From Prolixibacteraceae bacterium (GTDB taxonomy: Bacteria > Bacteroidota > Bacteroidia > Bacteroidales > Prolixibacteraceae), in assembly GCA_023228025.1 (NCBI GenBank), contig JALOCD010000002.1, positions 50,318-114,317 on the forward strand: a DNA stretch of 64,000 nt, given 5' to 3'. Of this stretch, positions 28,147 to 38,048 are shown piece after piece. The notes under the pieces are model-generated. The model worked only from the letters and a program-made list of their open reading frames with translations. It searched no databases and had not been told where the DNA came from. The translations under genes were made by a program, and so were the position numbers. Position 1 is the stretch's first letter. Every line of letters starts with the position of its first letter.

Positions 28147-29493
28147 ATGAAATTTCATTTTTTAATTTTAGGTATTTTATTAATTGTGCTCTCATTAAAC
28201 TTAAGAGGACAAGAAGTTATAACCAGTGACAAAATCACGGAAATGAATGAGCAATTAAACGGATTGCTAGAAAGAGTAGCAACCAATGAATCTGATCTTT
28301 CGAAATTGACTAAAATAAAAATATCAGGCTACATGCAGGCACAATATCAAAAATTTGAAAGTCCCGCTTTACTACCTACCTCTAACAACTATTTTGCTCT
28401 AAGACGCGTCAGGGTAAAATTCACCTATGAAGCAACAGACGGCGTAAAATTTGTTCTGCAACCTGACTTCGCACCAGGCGCCCTCGCCCTAAAAGATGCA
28501 TATGTAATCCTGAACGATAGATGGACAAAAGCATTTAGCATTACCATGGGTAAATTCAACAGGCCCAATTACGAGGTTGAATACTCTTCCAGCCAACGCG
28601 AACTTCCTGAGCGCTCTTCTGTGATCAGGGCTATTTATCCTGGTGAACGCGCCATCGGGGCAAAATTGGAATTCAACCCGCAAAACACTCCCATTCACAT
28701 GCAGTTGGCTGTTTTCAACGGATCAGAGGACCTGAAAATTAACAATAGCGCAGGATCCAATCTAAACAGCAATGAAAACAAAGACTACGACAATTTTAAG
28801 GATGTGATGGCCCGCGTAACCTACAACCTGAGACTTGGTAATTTTGGTGGTCTTGATTTCGGTGCACACGGTTACTTTGGAAAACTTAAATCAATGGCTA
28901 CCACAACCTATTTGAGCGACTATACTACAGTGAAATCTGCAAACATTGGTGACGGTATTGCCAGAAGCTGGGGAGGCGCTGAATTTCAACTATTTGCTGA
29001 TGTTTTGGGTGGCTTATCCGTCAAAGGGGAATACATTGCAGGAAAAAATGCTTCCATTGGTTTTACTCCATCCGGAACCACTCTTGGTGTAGCCAATTTC
29101 CAGAATAAATTTGCCGGCTACTACCTCTATTTCATCAAAAACCTTGGCAAAAAGAACCAATTCGCTTTACGTTATGACTACTATGATCCAAATACCGACA
29201 TCAAAGACAAAGATATTGCAATTAGCGGATATGCCGCAACTGCCACGTTGGCAAAGAAAATGAGCGGTAAATCCGATCTTGCGACCAGTACATTGGGCCT
29301 TGCTTTTCACCATTACTTTGATGACAACTTAAGAATTACCCTGGCCTACGACATCGTTCAAAACGAAAAGGTTGGAACCTCAGGCAAAGTTGTCGACAAT
29401 TACACTACCGCAGCCGGAGTGGCTGGTACCATGGACTGGAGCAACGCCATCAATCAGAACGTGATGACCTTAAGAATCCAGGCAAAATTCTAA
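28147..29493 (+). CDS. Phosphate-selective porin (OprO/OprP family)
   Basis: 448 aa. Signal peptide (MKFHFLILGILLIVLSLNLRG), then a short coiled-coil-like segment (about 27-60, ITEMNEQLNGLLERVATNES) that in this family drives trimer assembly, then a 16-strand barrel starting at KISGYMQAQYQKF and ending in MTLRIQAKF with a terminal Phe. It would let phosphate or pyrophosphate cross the outer membrane. It is followed by pstS 60 bp downstream, and an array of PHO-like boxes precedes it, fitting starvation induction. Confidence 0.92.
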   Translation: MKFHFLILGILLIVLSLNLRGQEVITSDKITEMNEQLNGLLERVATNESDLSKLTKIKISGYMQAQYQKFESPALLPTSNNYFALRRVRVKFTYEATDGVKFVLQPDFAPGALALKDAYVILNDRWTKAFSITMGKFNRPNYEVEYSSSQRELPERSSVIRAIYPGERAIGAKLEFNPQNTPIHMQLAVFNGSEDLKINNSAGSNLNSNENKDYDNFKDVMARVTYNLRLGNFGGLDFGAHGYFGKLKSMATTTYLSDYTTVKSANIGDGIARSWGGAEFQLFADVLGGLSVKGEYIAGKNASIGFTPSGTTLGVANFQNKFAGYYLYFIKNLGKKNQFALRYDYYDPNTDIKDKDIAISGYAATATLAKKMSGKSDLATSTLGLAFHHYFDDNLRITLAYDIVQNEKVGTSGKVVDNYTTAAGVAGTMDWSNAINQNVMTLRIQAKF

Positions 29494-29553
29494 ACAAAAC
29501 AAATTTTGGAAGTGTTAAACATTAAATTACAACAAAACATTAAAACAACAGAA

Positions 29554-30393
29554 ATGAAATCATTCAATTTAGTAAAATTAGCAATCGCAGCAATGGTTTT
29601 GGGTGCAATTAGCTTCGCTTTCGCTGCCGCTCCCCAAAAAATCACCGTGAAGGGTTCCGACACCCTGGTCATTCTTGCACAGAAATGGGCAGAAGAGTAC
29701 ATGAAAACCAATTCTGCTGTTACCATCCAGGTTACCGGAGGTGGTTCAGGTGTAGGTATTTCGGCTTTGATCAATGGCGCGACTGATATCGCCAATGCAA
29801 GCCGCAAGATGAAACCAACAGAAAAAGAAAAATTGAAAGCAAGATACAACACTTTGGGTGTTGAAGTAGCTTGTGCCAAAGATGGTATCACGGTCTACCT
29901 CAACCCAGCAAACAAAGTTAAAGAATTATCTATTAAGCAATTAGGAGACATTTTTAAAGGAACCATTACCAATTGGAAAGAGGTTGGCGGAGCTGACCAG
30001 GCTATCAAATTGTATGGCAGGGAGAATAGTTCAGGTACTTATGTCTTCTTTCAGGAAAATGTTGTAAAAGGCGACTATGCTACTTCTTGTCAGACACTTC
30101 CCGGAACTGCTGCAGTTGTGAACGCAGTGAAAAAAGACCCCAACGGTATTGGCTATGGAGGCGCCGCCTACTCAGAAGGTATTGAAATCTGTAAGGTAAA
30201 AATAGATGATAAAAGTCAGGCGTATAAAGCTTCGGCCGAAACAATCAAAAACAACCAGTATCCCATTACCCGCTACCTTTACATGTACCTTGCCAACAGA
30301 CCTACCGGCGAGATCAAAAAATACATAGACTGGATCTTAAGCGCTGAAGGTCAAAAATTAGTTGTAGAGATGGGCTACTTTCCTGTCAAGTAA
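29554..30393 (+). CDS. pstS: Phosphate ABC transporter, phosphate-binding protein
   Basis: 279 aa from the ATG at 29554, the start of the signal peptide (MKSFNLVKLAIAAMVLGAIS); a start at 29506 is unsupported. Phosphate-binding segments are visible: KGSDTLVILAQKW, TGGGSGVGISALI, ANASRKMK and GRENSSGTYVFF. It captures phosphate in the periplasm for PstCAB. It lies directly behind the porin and is separated from pstC by a 148-bp gap with a long hairpin. Confidence 0.96.
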   Translation: MKSFNLVKLAIAAMVLGAISFAFAAAPQKITVKGSDTLVILAQKWAEEYMKTNSAVTIQVTGGGSGVGISALINGATDIANASRKMKPTEKEKLKARYNTLGVEVACAKDGITVYLNPANKVKELSIKQLGDIFKGTITNWKEVGGADQAIKLYGRENSSGTYVFFQENVVKGDYATSCQTLPGTAAVVNAVKKDPNGIGYGGAAYSEGIEICKVKIDDKSQAYKASAETIKNNQYPITRYLYMYLANRPTGEIKKYIDWILSAEGQKLVVEMGYFPVK

Positions 30394-30445
30394 TCAATGA
30401 CAATCACCTTTTCCTTCAACGAACATTTCAATTCATAGACAGCAG

Positions 30446-30485
30446 TTACCGCATAGCACACCACATTTGGTGTTCTATGCGGTAA
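30446..30485 (+). promoter_or_regulatory. Long hairpin between pstS and pstC
   Basis: An 18-base inverted repeat (TTACCGCATAGCACACCA and its complement at 30468-30485) with one mismatch and loop CATT. There is no T tract. It probably stabilises the pstS mRNA 3' end or partly stops transcription, which would make more binding protein than permease. Confidence 0.72.
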
Positions 30486-30541
30486 GTTCGTATACGCACC
30501 TTTCCAGATTAATCCTAATTTTACCAAAAAATCAGCTTTGA

Positions 30542-31768
30542 ATGACCAAGAAAAAATCAAAAAAAGAGCTACTCAACCGAAACACTGAATCGGTTAATAT
30601 TGATATAACCCAAAAGAAATTTCGACTCAGTGATTTTTTGGCAGAAAAAGTAATCAAAGGAGTTGCATTTCTTTCTATTGCCATCATTATTCTGATTTTT
30701 GTTTTTGTTTTCAGGGAGTCCCTTCCCATCTTCCAACCGGAAAAAGCAACCGTTGGTCTTGTTACGGCAAAACAGGAAGTACAAGAGACCTATGGTGAAG
30801 TAACAGATAGTTTATCCACCAGCCCTGCTGTTCAGGAAACCTATGGTGCGGTGAAGGATACAACAGAGGTGCAGGAACAATACGGCGCTGTAAAAGATAC
30901 AACTGAAGTTCAGGAACAGTACGGTGTTCAGACCAAGGATACGCTAGGCGGTATTCAGGCAGATGACACCTACACGGTCAGCTCGGGAAGCGGATATGAC
31001 CATAACCGCGCCGCTTTGAGATCACTTGGAACTACCGAATGGGTCCCGGTCTCTGAAAAACCAAGATATGGTATTCTGGCATTGTTGATGGGAACATTGA
31101 AAATCACACTGATCTCTATGCTCTTCTCGGCCCCGCTCGCCATCCTGGCCGCGCTTTATACCTCAGTCTTTGCAAACAAGAAGATGAAAGAGATTATCAA
31201 ACCCACCATCGAGTTGCTTGCGGGCTTTCCATCCGTTGTGATTGGATTTTTCGCCCTTATGGTATTGGCCACCTTTCTCCAATCAATCTTTCATTATGAC
31301 ACGCGGCTCAATTCATTTGTTGGTGGTATCGCGATGGGTATTGCAGCCATACCAATTATCTTTACCATCACGGAAGATGCCCTGACCGCCGTTCCAAAAA
31401 CATACTATGAAGCGAGTCTGGCGTTGGGCGCCTCCAGATGGCAAACAGCTTTTTTTGTCATTCTGCCCGCAGCGACCCCGGGGATCTTTGCAGCCATTCT
31501 CCTGGGCATTGGCAGGGTATTCGGTGAAACAATGATCGCCCTGATGGCCACCGGCAATGCGGCGCAGATGGACATTAATCCGTTTGCTTCCGTCCGTACG
31601 TTGGCAGCAACCATCGGAGCGGAGATGGCAGAGGTGGTATTCGGCGATACCCACTACAATGTGCTGTTTCTGATTGGCTCACTGCTCTTTATTTTCACCT
31701 TTCTGCTCAACGCCATTGCGGAGTTTTACGTGAAAGGAAAACTATTGAAACGCATACAGGGAAAATGA
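30542..31768 (+). CDS. pstC: Phosphate ABC transporter permease, with a repeat-bearing periplasmic insertion
   Basis: 408 aa, about 100 longer than usual. The first membrane helix is at about 42-58. It is followed by an insertion of about 110 residues (62-170) in the periplasmic loop containing tandem repeats of VQE-YGAVKDTTE type (80-131). The MetI-like permease core starts near residue 177 and contains the EAA-type motif EASLALGASRWQTAFFVILP. The stop overlaps the pstA start (ATGA). The insertion is not a normal PstC feature. The DNA copies differ synonymously, so the repeat is conserved at the protein level. Confidence 0.94.
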   Translation: MTKKKSKKELLNRNTESVNIDITQKKFRLSDFLAEKVIKGVAFLSIAIIILIFVFVFRESLPIFQPEKATVGLVTAKQEVQETYGEVTDSLSTSPAVQETYGAVKDTTEVQEQYGAVKDTTEVQEQYGVQTKDTLGGIQADDTYTVSSGSGYDHNRAALRSLGTTEWVPVSEKPRYGILALLMGTLKITLISMLFSAPLAILAALYTSVFANKKMKEIIKPTIELLAGFPSVVIGFFALMVLATFLQSIFHYDTRLNSFVGGIAMGIAAIPIIFTITEDALTAVPKTYYEASLALGASRWQTAFFVILPAATPGIFAAILLGIGRVFGETMIALMATGNAAQMDINPFASVRTLAATIGAEMAEVVFGDTHYNVLFLIGSLLFIFTFLLNAIAEFYVKGKLLKRIQGK

Positions 31769-32670
31769 TCAAGAACAAAAAGATAGATATCAAAGGAGTT
31801 GCCATCGAAGGTGCAACCCTCCTCTCTGCACTTATCATCATTGCCATTGTTGTGGTGATGATCGTGGTGATCGTAAATGGTGGCAAACAACAACTCTCCT
31901 GGGAGTTTTTAACCAGTTTCCCGACTGATGGAATGACCAAAGGGGGAATCTTCCCTGCCATCTACGGAACATTTATGCTGGTAATCATTATGTCGGTGGC
32001 AGCAGTACCATTTGGGACCATCACCGCCATCTACCTGACAGAATATGCCAAAGAAAATTCCGTTATTGCCAAGACCATCCGCTTTGCGGTGCGAACACTT
32101 GCAGTTATCCCATCCATTATCTATGGTTTATTCGGCCTTGGTTTCTTTATCAAATTTGTCGGAGCGCAGGTCGACTCAACCTTTTACGGAGGTCAGCTGA
32201 AATGGGGACAGCCCAATCTGCTCTGGGCCAGTCTGACCATGGCCCTTCTAACCCTTCCGGTGGTGATTGTTTCGGTGGAAGAGGCATTAAGAACTGTTCC
32301 CAAAGATTTGAGGGCGGCAAGTTTAGCATTGGGTGCAACCAAGTGGCAAACAATCTGGAAAGTAGTCCTGCCGGGATCAATATCCGGTATCATGACCGGA
32401 ACAATTCTGGCAGTGAGCCGGGGAGCCGGTGAAGTCGCCCCCATCCTTTTTACGGGAGCAGCTTATTATTTGGCAACCTTACCAGGATTAAGCGACCAAT
32501 TTATGGTACTTGGATACCACATTTATGTTATGACCACCCAATCAGCGAATGTGGACCAAACCTTGCCTATTCAGTTTGGAACCACTTGTGTTTTGCTGAT
32601 GCTCACCTTCCTGCTAAACATGACAGCGGTTATTTTAAGATACCGGATCAGAAAAAAGAAAAACAATTGA
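31765..32670 (+). CDS. pstA: Phosphate ABC transporter permease
   Basis: 301 aa, full length, with six predicted transmembrane helices and the EAA loop RAASLALGATKWQTIWKVVLP that contacts PstB. It forms the inner-membrane channel with PstC. ATGA overlap with pstC and a one-base gap to pstB imply tight co-translation. Confidence 0.96.
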   Translation: MIKNKKIDIKGVAIEGATLLSALIIIAIVVVMIVVIVNGGKQQLSWEFLTSFPTDGMTKGGIFPAIYGTFMLVIIMSVAAVPFGTITAIYLTEYAKENSVIAKTIRFAVRTLAVIPSIIYGLFGLGFFIKFVGAQVDSTFYGGQLKWGQPNLLWASLTMALLTLPVVIVSVEEALRTVPKDLRAASLALGATKWQTIWKVVLPGSISGIMTGTILAVSRGAGEVAPILFTGAAYYLATLPGLSDQFMVLGYHIYVMTTQSANVDQTLPIQFGTTCVLLMLTFLLNMTAVILRYRIRKKKNN

Positions 32671-32671
32671 T

Positions 32672-33430
32672 ATGACCATTGAAAAGATAAACACGGAGAA
32701 TCTGATTTTATACTATGGCCAAAAACTGGCCTTAAACAATATCTCCATAAAGATTCCTGAAAAGAAAGTTACCGCTTTTATCGGTCCTTCGGGTTGTGGC
32801 AAATCAACTTTTCTGAGAAGCCTTAACCGGATGAATGATTTGATTGACAGTGTTAGGATTGAAGGTAAGGTGATGATTGATGACATCAATATTTACGATA
32901 AAAATATCGATGTAGTTAATCTCCGAAAAAAGGTTGGTATGGTATTTCAAAAATCCAATCCGTTTGCCAAATCCATATACGAAAACATAGCTTACGGCCC
33001 AAGAATCAATGGTATTAGCAACAGCAATCAGTTGGATGAAATTGTGGAAACTGCACTAAAAAACGCAGCCATCTGGGAGGAGGTAAAAGATCGTCTTGGC
33101 GATTCCGCCCTGGGACTTTCAGGCGGACAGCAACAGCGGCTCTGCATAGCCCGGACACTTGCCGTAAATCCCGAAATCGTCTTAATGGACGAACCTGCCA
33201 GCGCACTCGATCCTTTGTCTACCTCAAAAATTGAAGAGCTGATTGTGCAACTGAAAGAGCATTTTACCATTGTCATCGTTACCCACAACATGCAACAGGC
33301 ATCACGAATCAGCGACCATACAGCCTTTTTCTACCTCGGTGAACTGATCGAATTCGACAAAACAAGAAAAATATTTACCAATCCGGAGAAGAAACAAACT
33401 GAAGACTACATCACCGGGCGTTTTGGTTGA
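32672..33430 (+). CDS. pstB: Phosphate ABC transporter ATPase
   Basis: 252 aa, full length. Walker A is GPSGCGKST (38-46), the signature is LSGGQQQR, Walker B is IVLMDEPASALDP and the H-loop is THNM. It energises PstCA and, with PhoU, takes part in the phosphate signal to PhoR. It is one base after pstA and 27 before phoU. Confidence 0.97.
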   Translation: MTIEKINTENLILYYGQKLALNNISIKIPEKKVTAFIGPSGCGKSTFLRSLNRMNDLIDSVRIEGKVMIDDINIYDKNIDVVNLRKKVGMVFQKSNPFAKSIYENIAYGPRINGISNSNQLDEIVETALKNAAIWEEVKDRLGDSALGLSGGQQQRLCIARTLAVNPEIVLMDEPASALDPLSTSKIEELIVQLKEHFTIVIVTHNMQQASRISDHTAFFYLGELIEFDKTRKIFTNPEKKQTEDYITGRFG

Positions 33431-33457
33431 TGTTGAAACAATTTATACATTTAAGTC

Positions 33458-34123
33458 ATGGAAAATTATAGGATATTCGATTCCGAACTCGATAAGCTTC
33501 GCGACAGGGTATTTCAAATGAGTGTGCAGGTAAACCGGCAACTAATTGATGTTGTAGCGGCAATCAATAGCGGTGATCTTGAACTTGCAAAAAAAGTCAT
33601 CAACAATGACGAAGAGATCAACAACCTCGATACCAAAATTGATAAACTCTGTCAGAAAATCTTTGCGTTGCAGCACCCGGTCGCTTCCGATCTCAGGTAC
33701 ATCATGTCGTCGCTCAAAATCAACAACGATCTGGAAAGAATTGGGGACCACGCGGTTAATATCGCCAAAAAGTTGGAGTCTTTACTGGATTATCCCCAAT
33801 TGGTGGAAGAGTTGGGTATTGACAATATTGGAGAGAAAATATTGGCGTTGTTTGCGGATGTGCTTTCGCTGATCAGTTCATTGGATATCACCTTTGCCGA
33901 CAAAATTCTCGACAAAGCGGATAAAATAGACATGGATTGTAAAAAAATCATCGCGAAAATATTCCGGGAAAAACTGCATCAGCCTGAAGTGGTAGAAGTT
34001 TCAGCCAACATACTGATAATCATCAACCTGTTTGAAAGGGTGGCAAGCTATTCAACCAACATAGCTGAGGCAATCAGTTTCGTTGTTGATGGAGAGATTA
34101 TCAAGCACAAAAAGAGAACTTAA
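33458..34123 (+). CDS. phoU: Phosphate transport system regulator PhoU
   Basis: 221 aa, two tandem three-helix PhoU domains with conserved NNDEEINNLDTKID and NNDLERIGDHAVNI-type motifs (the latter at about 90-104) and the second-domain match LINLFERVASYSTNIAE. It links PstB activity to the PhoR kinase and limits phosphate uptake. It is last in the pst operon, before the regulator pair. Confidence 0.96.
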   Translation: MENYRIFDSELDKLRDRVFQMSVQVNRQLIDVVAAINSGDLELAKKVINNDEEINNLDTKIDKLCQKIFALQHPVASDLRYIMSSLKINNDLERIGDHAVNIAKKLESLLDYPQLVEELGIDNIGEKILALFADVLSLISSLDITFADKILDKADKIDMDCKKIIAKIFREKLHQPEVVEVSANILIIINLFERVASYSTNIAEAISFVVDGEIIKHKKRT

Positions 34124-34126
34124 GAA

Positions 34127-34236
34127 TTGACAGTTAACAGTTGAAAGTTGACAATTGAAAATTGAAAATGAATTATATTACAAAATGAGTGAATTTTATA
34201 TAATTGTCAATTGTCCATTTTCAATTTTCAATTCCT
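34127..34236. repeat. Inverted low-complexity repeat between phoU and phoB
   Basis: Short units of TTGAAAATTG type occur at 34127-34170, and the complement (CATTTTCAATTTTCAATT) is at 34216-34233. The 18-bp arm 34153-34170 pairs with 34216-34233 around a 45-base loop. It lies between phoU and the regulator and could attenuate read-through. Confidence 0.8.
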
Positions 34237-34249
34237 TACTATACAGACT

Positions 34250-34936
34250 ATGAAGGAGACTTATCGGATATTGGTAGTGGAAGATGAGGAGGACATTAAC
34301 GAAATCCTGAAATTCAATCTTGAAAATGAAGGCTATGCCGTTGATTCGTGTTTTTCTGCTGAAGAGGCCCTCAAAAAAAATCTCTCCCGTTACGATTTGA
34401 TTCTTCTTGATGTAATGATGGGCAAAATGTCCGGGTACAACCTTGCCCAAAAGATCAGAAAAGAGTTGCAACTAAACGTATCAATCATTTTTTTGACGGC
34501 ACGAACCACCGAAAATGACCTGCTGACCGGTTTCAATATCGGAGCGGATGATTATATTACCAAACCATTTTCCATCAAAGAGGTGGAGGCACGCGTGAAA
34601 GCTGTACTGAAAAGGGGAAACAAATCATCCTCGAATGAAGCTGTGACCACGCTTCAATTGGGTGATTTAATCCTGGACCTTGAAAGTAAACGGCTTTACA
34701 TCGGGAAACAAAAAATTGATCTCTCCAGAAAAGAGTTTGACATTCTGTATCTTCTTGGTAAGTCTCCCGGAAAGGTCTATTCCCGTGAAGAAATCCTAAA
34801 CCGGATATGGGAAAGTGATGTGATTGTCACTGATCGCACAGTGGATGTTAACATGACCCGGTTAAGAAAGAAAATGGAAGATGCCGGGGCCTACATCCGG
34901 AATAAGCCGGGTTTTGGTTATTATTTCGAAATTTGA
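34250..34936 (+). CDS. phoB: Phosphate regulon response regulator PhoB/PhoP-type
   Basis: 228 aa from the ATG at 34250; the start at 34211 is a TTG inside the repeat and is rejected. Receiver domain with acidic pocket EDEED (11-15), Asp54 (LLDVMMG) and TKPFS; winged-helix domain with VTDRTVDVNMTRLRKKMED. It is next to a histidine kinase and behind pstSCAB-phoU, which identifies it as the PhoB-type regulator. It is a close paralogue of the orphan at 27237. The kinase gene starts 20 bases downstream. Confidence 0.95.
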   Translation: MKETYRILVVEDEEDINEILKFNLENEGYAVDSCFSAEEALKKNLSRYDLILLDVMMGKMSGYNLAQKIRKELQLNVSIIFLTARTTENDLLTGFNIGADDYITKPFSIKEVEARVKAVLKRGNKSSSNEAVTTLQLGDLILDLESKRLYIGKQKIDLSRKEFDILYLLGKSPGKVYSREEILNRIWESDVIVTDRTVDVNMTRLRKKMEDAGAYIRNKPGFGYYFEI

Positions 34937-34956
34937 AACAAATAAATACAACCAAT

Positions 34957-36732
34957 ATGATTTTGAAGTACCGTTCCATCAAATGGAAACTTTTCGCCTA
35001 TTATTCGCTCCTGTTCACCATATTCACCTTATCCATTGTTTTGTATCAAAACAAAAGGGAGCGCTATTTCAGAACGGCAGAGCTCAGAACTTCCCTCAAT
35101 GATTACACCGACCTCACCAATCGTTATCTGGAAAAGTATTCACTTGATAAGGCGAAAAACTATTCGGGACTGGATAGCTTGAAAATTATGGTTCCCCCTG
35201 AAAAAGTAAGGATCACCGTCATCAATAAAGCAGGAATTGTGCTGTACGACAATAGTGTTTCGGATTATAACCATATGGAAAACCACAAGGAGCGCCCGGA
35301 ATTTCAAAAAGCCATTTTTGAGGAATTCGGCGAAAACATCCGTCATTCTGCAACTACAAACAAAGACTATTTTTATTACGCAAAAAGCTATAACAATCTG
35401 ATCATCAGGGCTGCCGTTGTTTACGATGACCGTATTAAAGAATTTCTGAGGGCCGACCGTGTATTTATCCCGTTTTTTATCCTGCTCTTTGTCGTTTTCG
35501 GATTTCTCCTTCGTTACATTGGTAACCATTTGGGTGATTCGATCACCAAACTGAAGGATTTTGCAATAAAGGTCAGAAGAAATGAAGCAACCGAATTTGA
35601 TGAGAACATTGAATTTCCCAACGATGAACTTGGATCTATCAGCCACGAAATCATTCAGTTGTACCACCAACTTAACAAAACAAAAAGTGAACTATTATTG
35701 GAGAAAGAGAAACTGGTTAGTCACCTCTATGTTTTGAAAGAGGGTGTCGCTTTCTTCTCCCCTACAAAAAAGGCGATCCTTAACAACAGCCATTTTATCA
35801 TTTACCTCAACATCATATCGGAAGAGACAACTACATCTACCGAGAAAATATTCAAATCAAAAGCATTCGCTGAAATTGATAGTTTTCTGGATAAAACATT
35901 GTCGGAGAGTAACAATACCCAACTTCAGGAGATGCCAAGAATGCAATTTTCCATTCAGAAAAACAGTTACCACTTTACCATTCAATGCATTATATTCCCG
36001 GATAAGAGTTTTGAAATTCTGATTGCCGATCAAACGGAGCAGGTAAAAAGGAGTATCATGAAACAACAAATTACCTCCAACATCTCCCACGAGCTCAAAA
36101 CGCCAATCTCTTCCGTGAAAGGCTACCTGGAAACCGTCCTCAACAACCCCACATTGGATCAAAGCAAACAGCACTACTTCATTAAGAAGGCTTATATTCA
36201 ATCGGAAAGGCTCACTCAACTGGTAAATGACATTGCCATGCTGAATAAAATCGAGGAATATTCAGACCTGTACATTCGCGGTAAAATCCAGATAGGAAAA
36301 GCCATTGAAGAGGCTATTGAGAGTATGCAGGATCAATTGACCAGCAAATCAATCACAGTTGAGAACAACATCCAACCAAATTTGGTGGTCAATGCCAACT
36401 ATTCACTCATCTTCTCCATTTTCAGAAATCTGCTCGAAAACTCGGTGATTTATGGCGGGGAGAATATCACCATTTGGATCTCCAAGTACCACGAAGATGC
36501 CTCCTTCCATTTCTTCTCCTTTGCCGATAATGGCCCGGGGGTAGAAGAGGAACATATCCCGAGACTTTTCGAACGGTTCTACAGGGTAGATTCGGGGCGC
36601 TCACGCAAACAGGGAGGCACCGGACTTGGACTGGCCATCGTCAAAAATGCTGTTCTCAGTTTCAAAGGGGATATTTCGGCACGTCCACGCCAGGGTGGCG
36701 GATTGGAATTTATCTTCTCTCTGCCTAAGTAA
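34957..36732 (+). CDS. phoR: Phosphate-sensing histidine kinase PhoR-type
   Basis: 591 aa from the ATG at 34957; a TTG at 34933 overlapping the phoB stop is also possible. There are two membrane helices (about residues 8-27, and about 160-185 with FFILLFVVFGFLLRYIG) around a periplasmic sensor region, then HAMP-like and PAS-like segments. The H-box TSNISHELKTPISSVKGYL holds the phospho-accepting His378, and ATP-binding boxes NLLENSVIYG, DNGPGVEEEHI and GGTGLGLAIVKN follow. It phosphorylates PhoB, probably under PhoU/Pst control, and perhaps also the orphan regulator. Confidence 0.95.
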   Translation: MILKYRSIKWKLFAYYSLLFTIFTLSIVLYQNKRERYFRTAELRTSLNDYTDLTNRYLEKYSLDKAKNYSGLDSLKIMVPPEKVRITVINKAGIVLYDNSVSDYNHMENHKERPEFQKAIFEEFGENIRHSATTNKDYFYYAKSYNNLIIRAAVVYDDRIKEFLRADRVFIPFFILLFVVFGFLLRYIGNHLGDSITKLKDFAIKVRRNEATEFDENIEFPNDELGSISHEIIQLYHQLNKTKSELLLEKEKLVSHLYVLKEGVAFFSPTKKAILNNSHFIIYLNIISEETTTSTEKIFKSKAFAEIDSFLDKTLSESNNTQLQEMPRMQFSIQKNSYHFTIQCIIFPDKSFEILIADQTEQVKRSIMKQQITSNISHELKTPISSVKGYLETVLNNPTLDQSKQHYFIKKAYIQSERLTQLVNDIAMLNKIEEYSDLYIRGKIQIGKAIEEAIESMQDQLTSKSITVENNIQPNLVVNANYSLIFSIFRNLLENSVIYGGENITIWISKYHEDASFHFFSFADNGPGVEEEHIPRLFERFYRVDSGRSRKQGGTGLGLAIVKNAVLSFKGDISARPRQGGGLEFIFSLPK

Positions 36733-37003
36733 CTGTCAAAATTTCTTACACAGAGAATTATTATCTACTAATCGAGAACACAGTGTCCAATGAAATTCTA
36801 GCCTCTGCATAAACTTTAGAGAAAAACACAGAGTTCACTGAGCTTAAAAATCGCAAGCGATTTTTCTCTCTCCCGAAGTGTCGGGACAAGTTGTGCAACT
36901 CCGTGATTTCTCTTGTGTTTCGTTGATCAGGCAGCAATTTCAAAGTCATCTGTAATTTTCAAAAGGAGTAATAAATTCTCTGTGTAAGAATTTTTTACTG
37001 TTT
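36731..37003. repeat. MITE-like repeat, copy 2
   Basis: About 270 bp with terminal inverted repeats (TTTCTTACACAGAGAATT at the left, AATTCTCTGTGTAAGAA at the right). It shares with copy 1 (8831-9091) the ends, an AATCGCAAGCGATT palindrome near 36848-36865, and GGAGTAATAAATTCTCTG. Inside is TCCCGA-AGTG-TCGGGA followed by CAAGTTGTG, a module also found at 53915-53936. The rest of the gap to cysH (37004-37110) is AT-rich, without a gene. Confidence 0.85.
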
Positions 37004-37110
37004 GTGATTATCCAGATGGCTTAATTATCATCTTTTAATTGAGCTGTTGCTTCGAAGAGTGAAAATATTTTGGTTATTTTGGATTCCTTACAAATCTTGA
37101 AATCGCATTC

Positions 37111-37812
37111 ATGAGAGACAAAATATCCTCGCTCAATCAGAAACTTGCCGGCAGAGATGCCGTCGGGTTGCTTTCCTATTTCCTAACCGAATACAATGGG
37201 AAAATAGCCCTGTCCAGCAGTCTGGGACTTGAAGACCAGGTATTGACAGAGATGGTCTGTTCCATCGATAAAAATGTGAAAATTTTCACCCTCGACACGG
37301 GCAGGTTATTCCCGGAGACTTACGATCTGATTCACCGTACCAACCAAAAATATGGGATCCGGATGCAGGTTTACTTCCCGGATGCAAAGGAAGTGGAAGA
37401 AATGGTCCAAAACAAAGGAATCAATCTATTTTACAATTCCATCGATGACCGCAAAACCTGCTGCCGTATCAGGAAGATTGAACCCCTGAAAAGGGCCTTC
37501 GCCGGACTTGAAGTTTGGATATGCGGATTGAGGAGGGACCAATCTGTTACGAGGGCAGAAATGCTACCCATCGAATGGGACGAGAACAATGGCCTGATCA
37601 AACTAAACCCGCTGATTAACTGGAGCGAAGAACAGGTCAGGAGCTACATCAAAGCGCACAAAGTCCCCTACAACCCGCTTCACGACAAAGATTATCCAAG
37701 TATTGGCTGTCAACCATGCACCAGGGCCATCTTTCCAGGAGAGGATCTCAGGGCAGGTCGATGGTGGTGGGAAAATCCGGATACGAAAGAGTGCGGGCTG
37801 CACAAAAGATAG
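37111..37812 (+). CDS. cysH: Assimilatory adenylyl-sulfate (APS) reductase
   Basis: 233 aa. It belongs to the PAPS/APS reductase family, with SSSLGLEDQVLTEM near the N-terminus. Cys117-Cys118 and Cys200-x-x-Cys203 form the CC...CxxC set that binds a [4Fe-4S] cluster and marks APS-type reductases. Cys228 in ECGLH is the C-terminal catalytic cysteine. It reduces APS to sulfite with thioredoxin, which fits the cysDN genes at 14-16 kb and the absence of an APS kinase. It is on its own here, behind the MITE-like repeat. Confidence 0.95.
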   Translation: MRDKISSLNQKLAGRDAVGLLSYFLTEYNGKIALSSSLGLEDQVLTEMVCSIDKNVKIFTLDTGRLFPETYDLIHRTNQKYGIRMQVYFPDAKEVEEMVQNKGINLFYNSIDDRKTCCRIRKIEPLKRAFAGLEVWICGLRRDQSVTRAEMLPIEWDENNGLIKLNPLINWSEEQVRSYIKAHKVPYNPLHDKDYPSIGCQPCTRAIFPGEDLRAGRWWWENPDTKECGLHKR

Positions 37813-38048
37813 GTTTTATTCACTAAGGATTGTTTTATAAAGGCTAAGGGTTACTTTATATCCGCACAAGCCGATTCATGATTCCCATCGTTATCAACGA
37901 GTGGGATCAGCGTTATTGCCAACCATCGGTCAAATGCAAAGGCTTGCAAAAGAGCTGCATTTTTACCAACGCATCAAATATCAACTTGATAATTATATCT
38001 TATTTTTTGAGATAAATTTGTATTTTAGCTGAAAATAATTTGACAGAA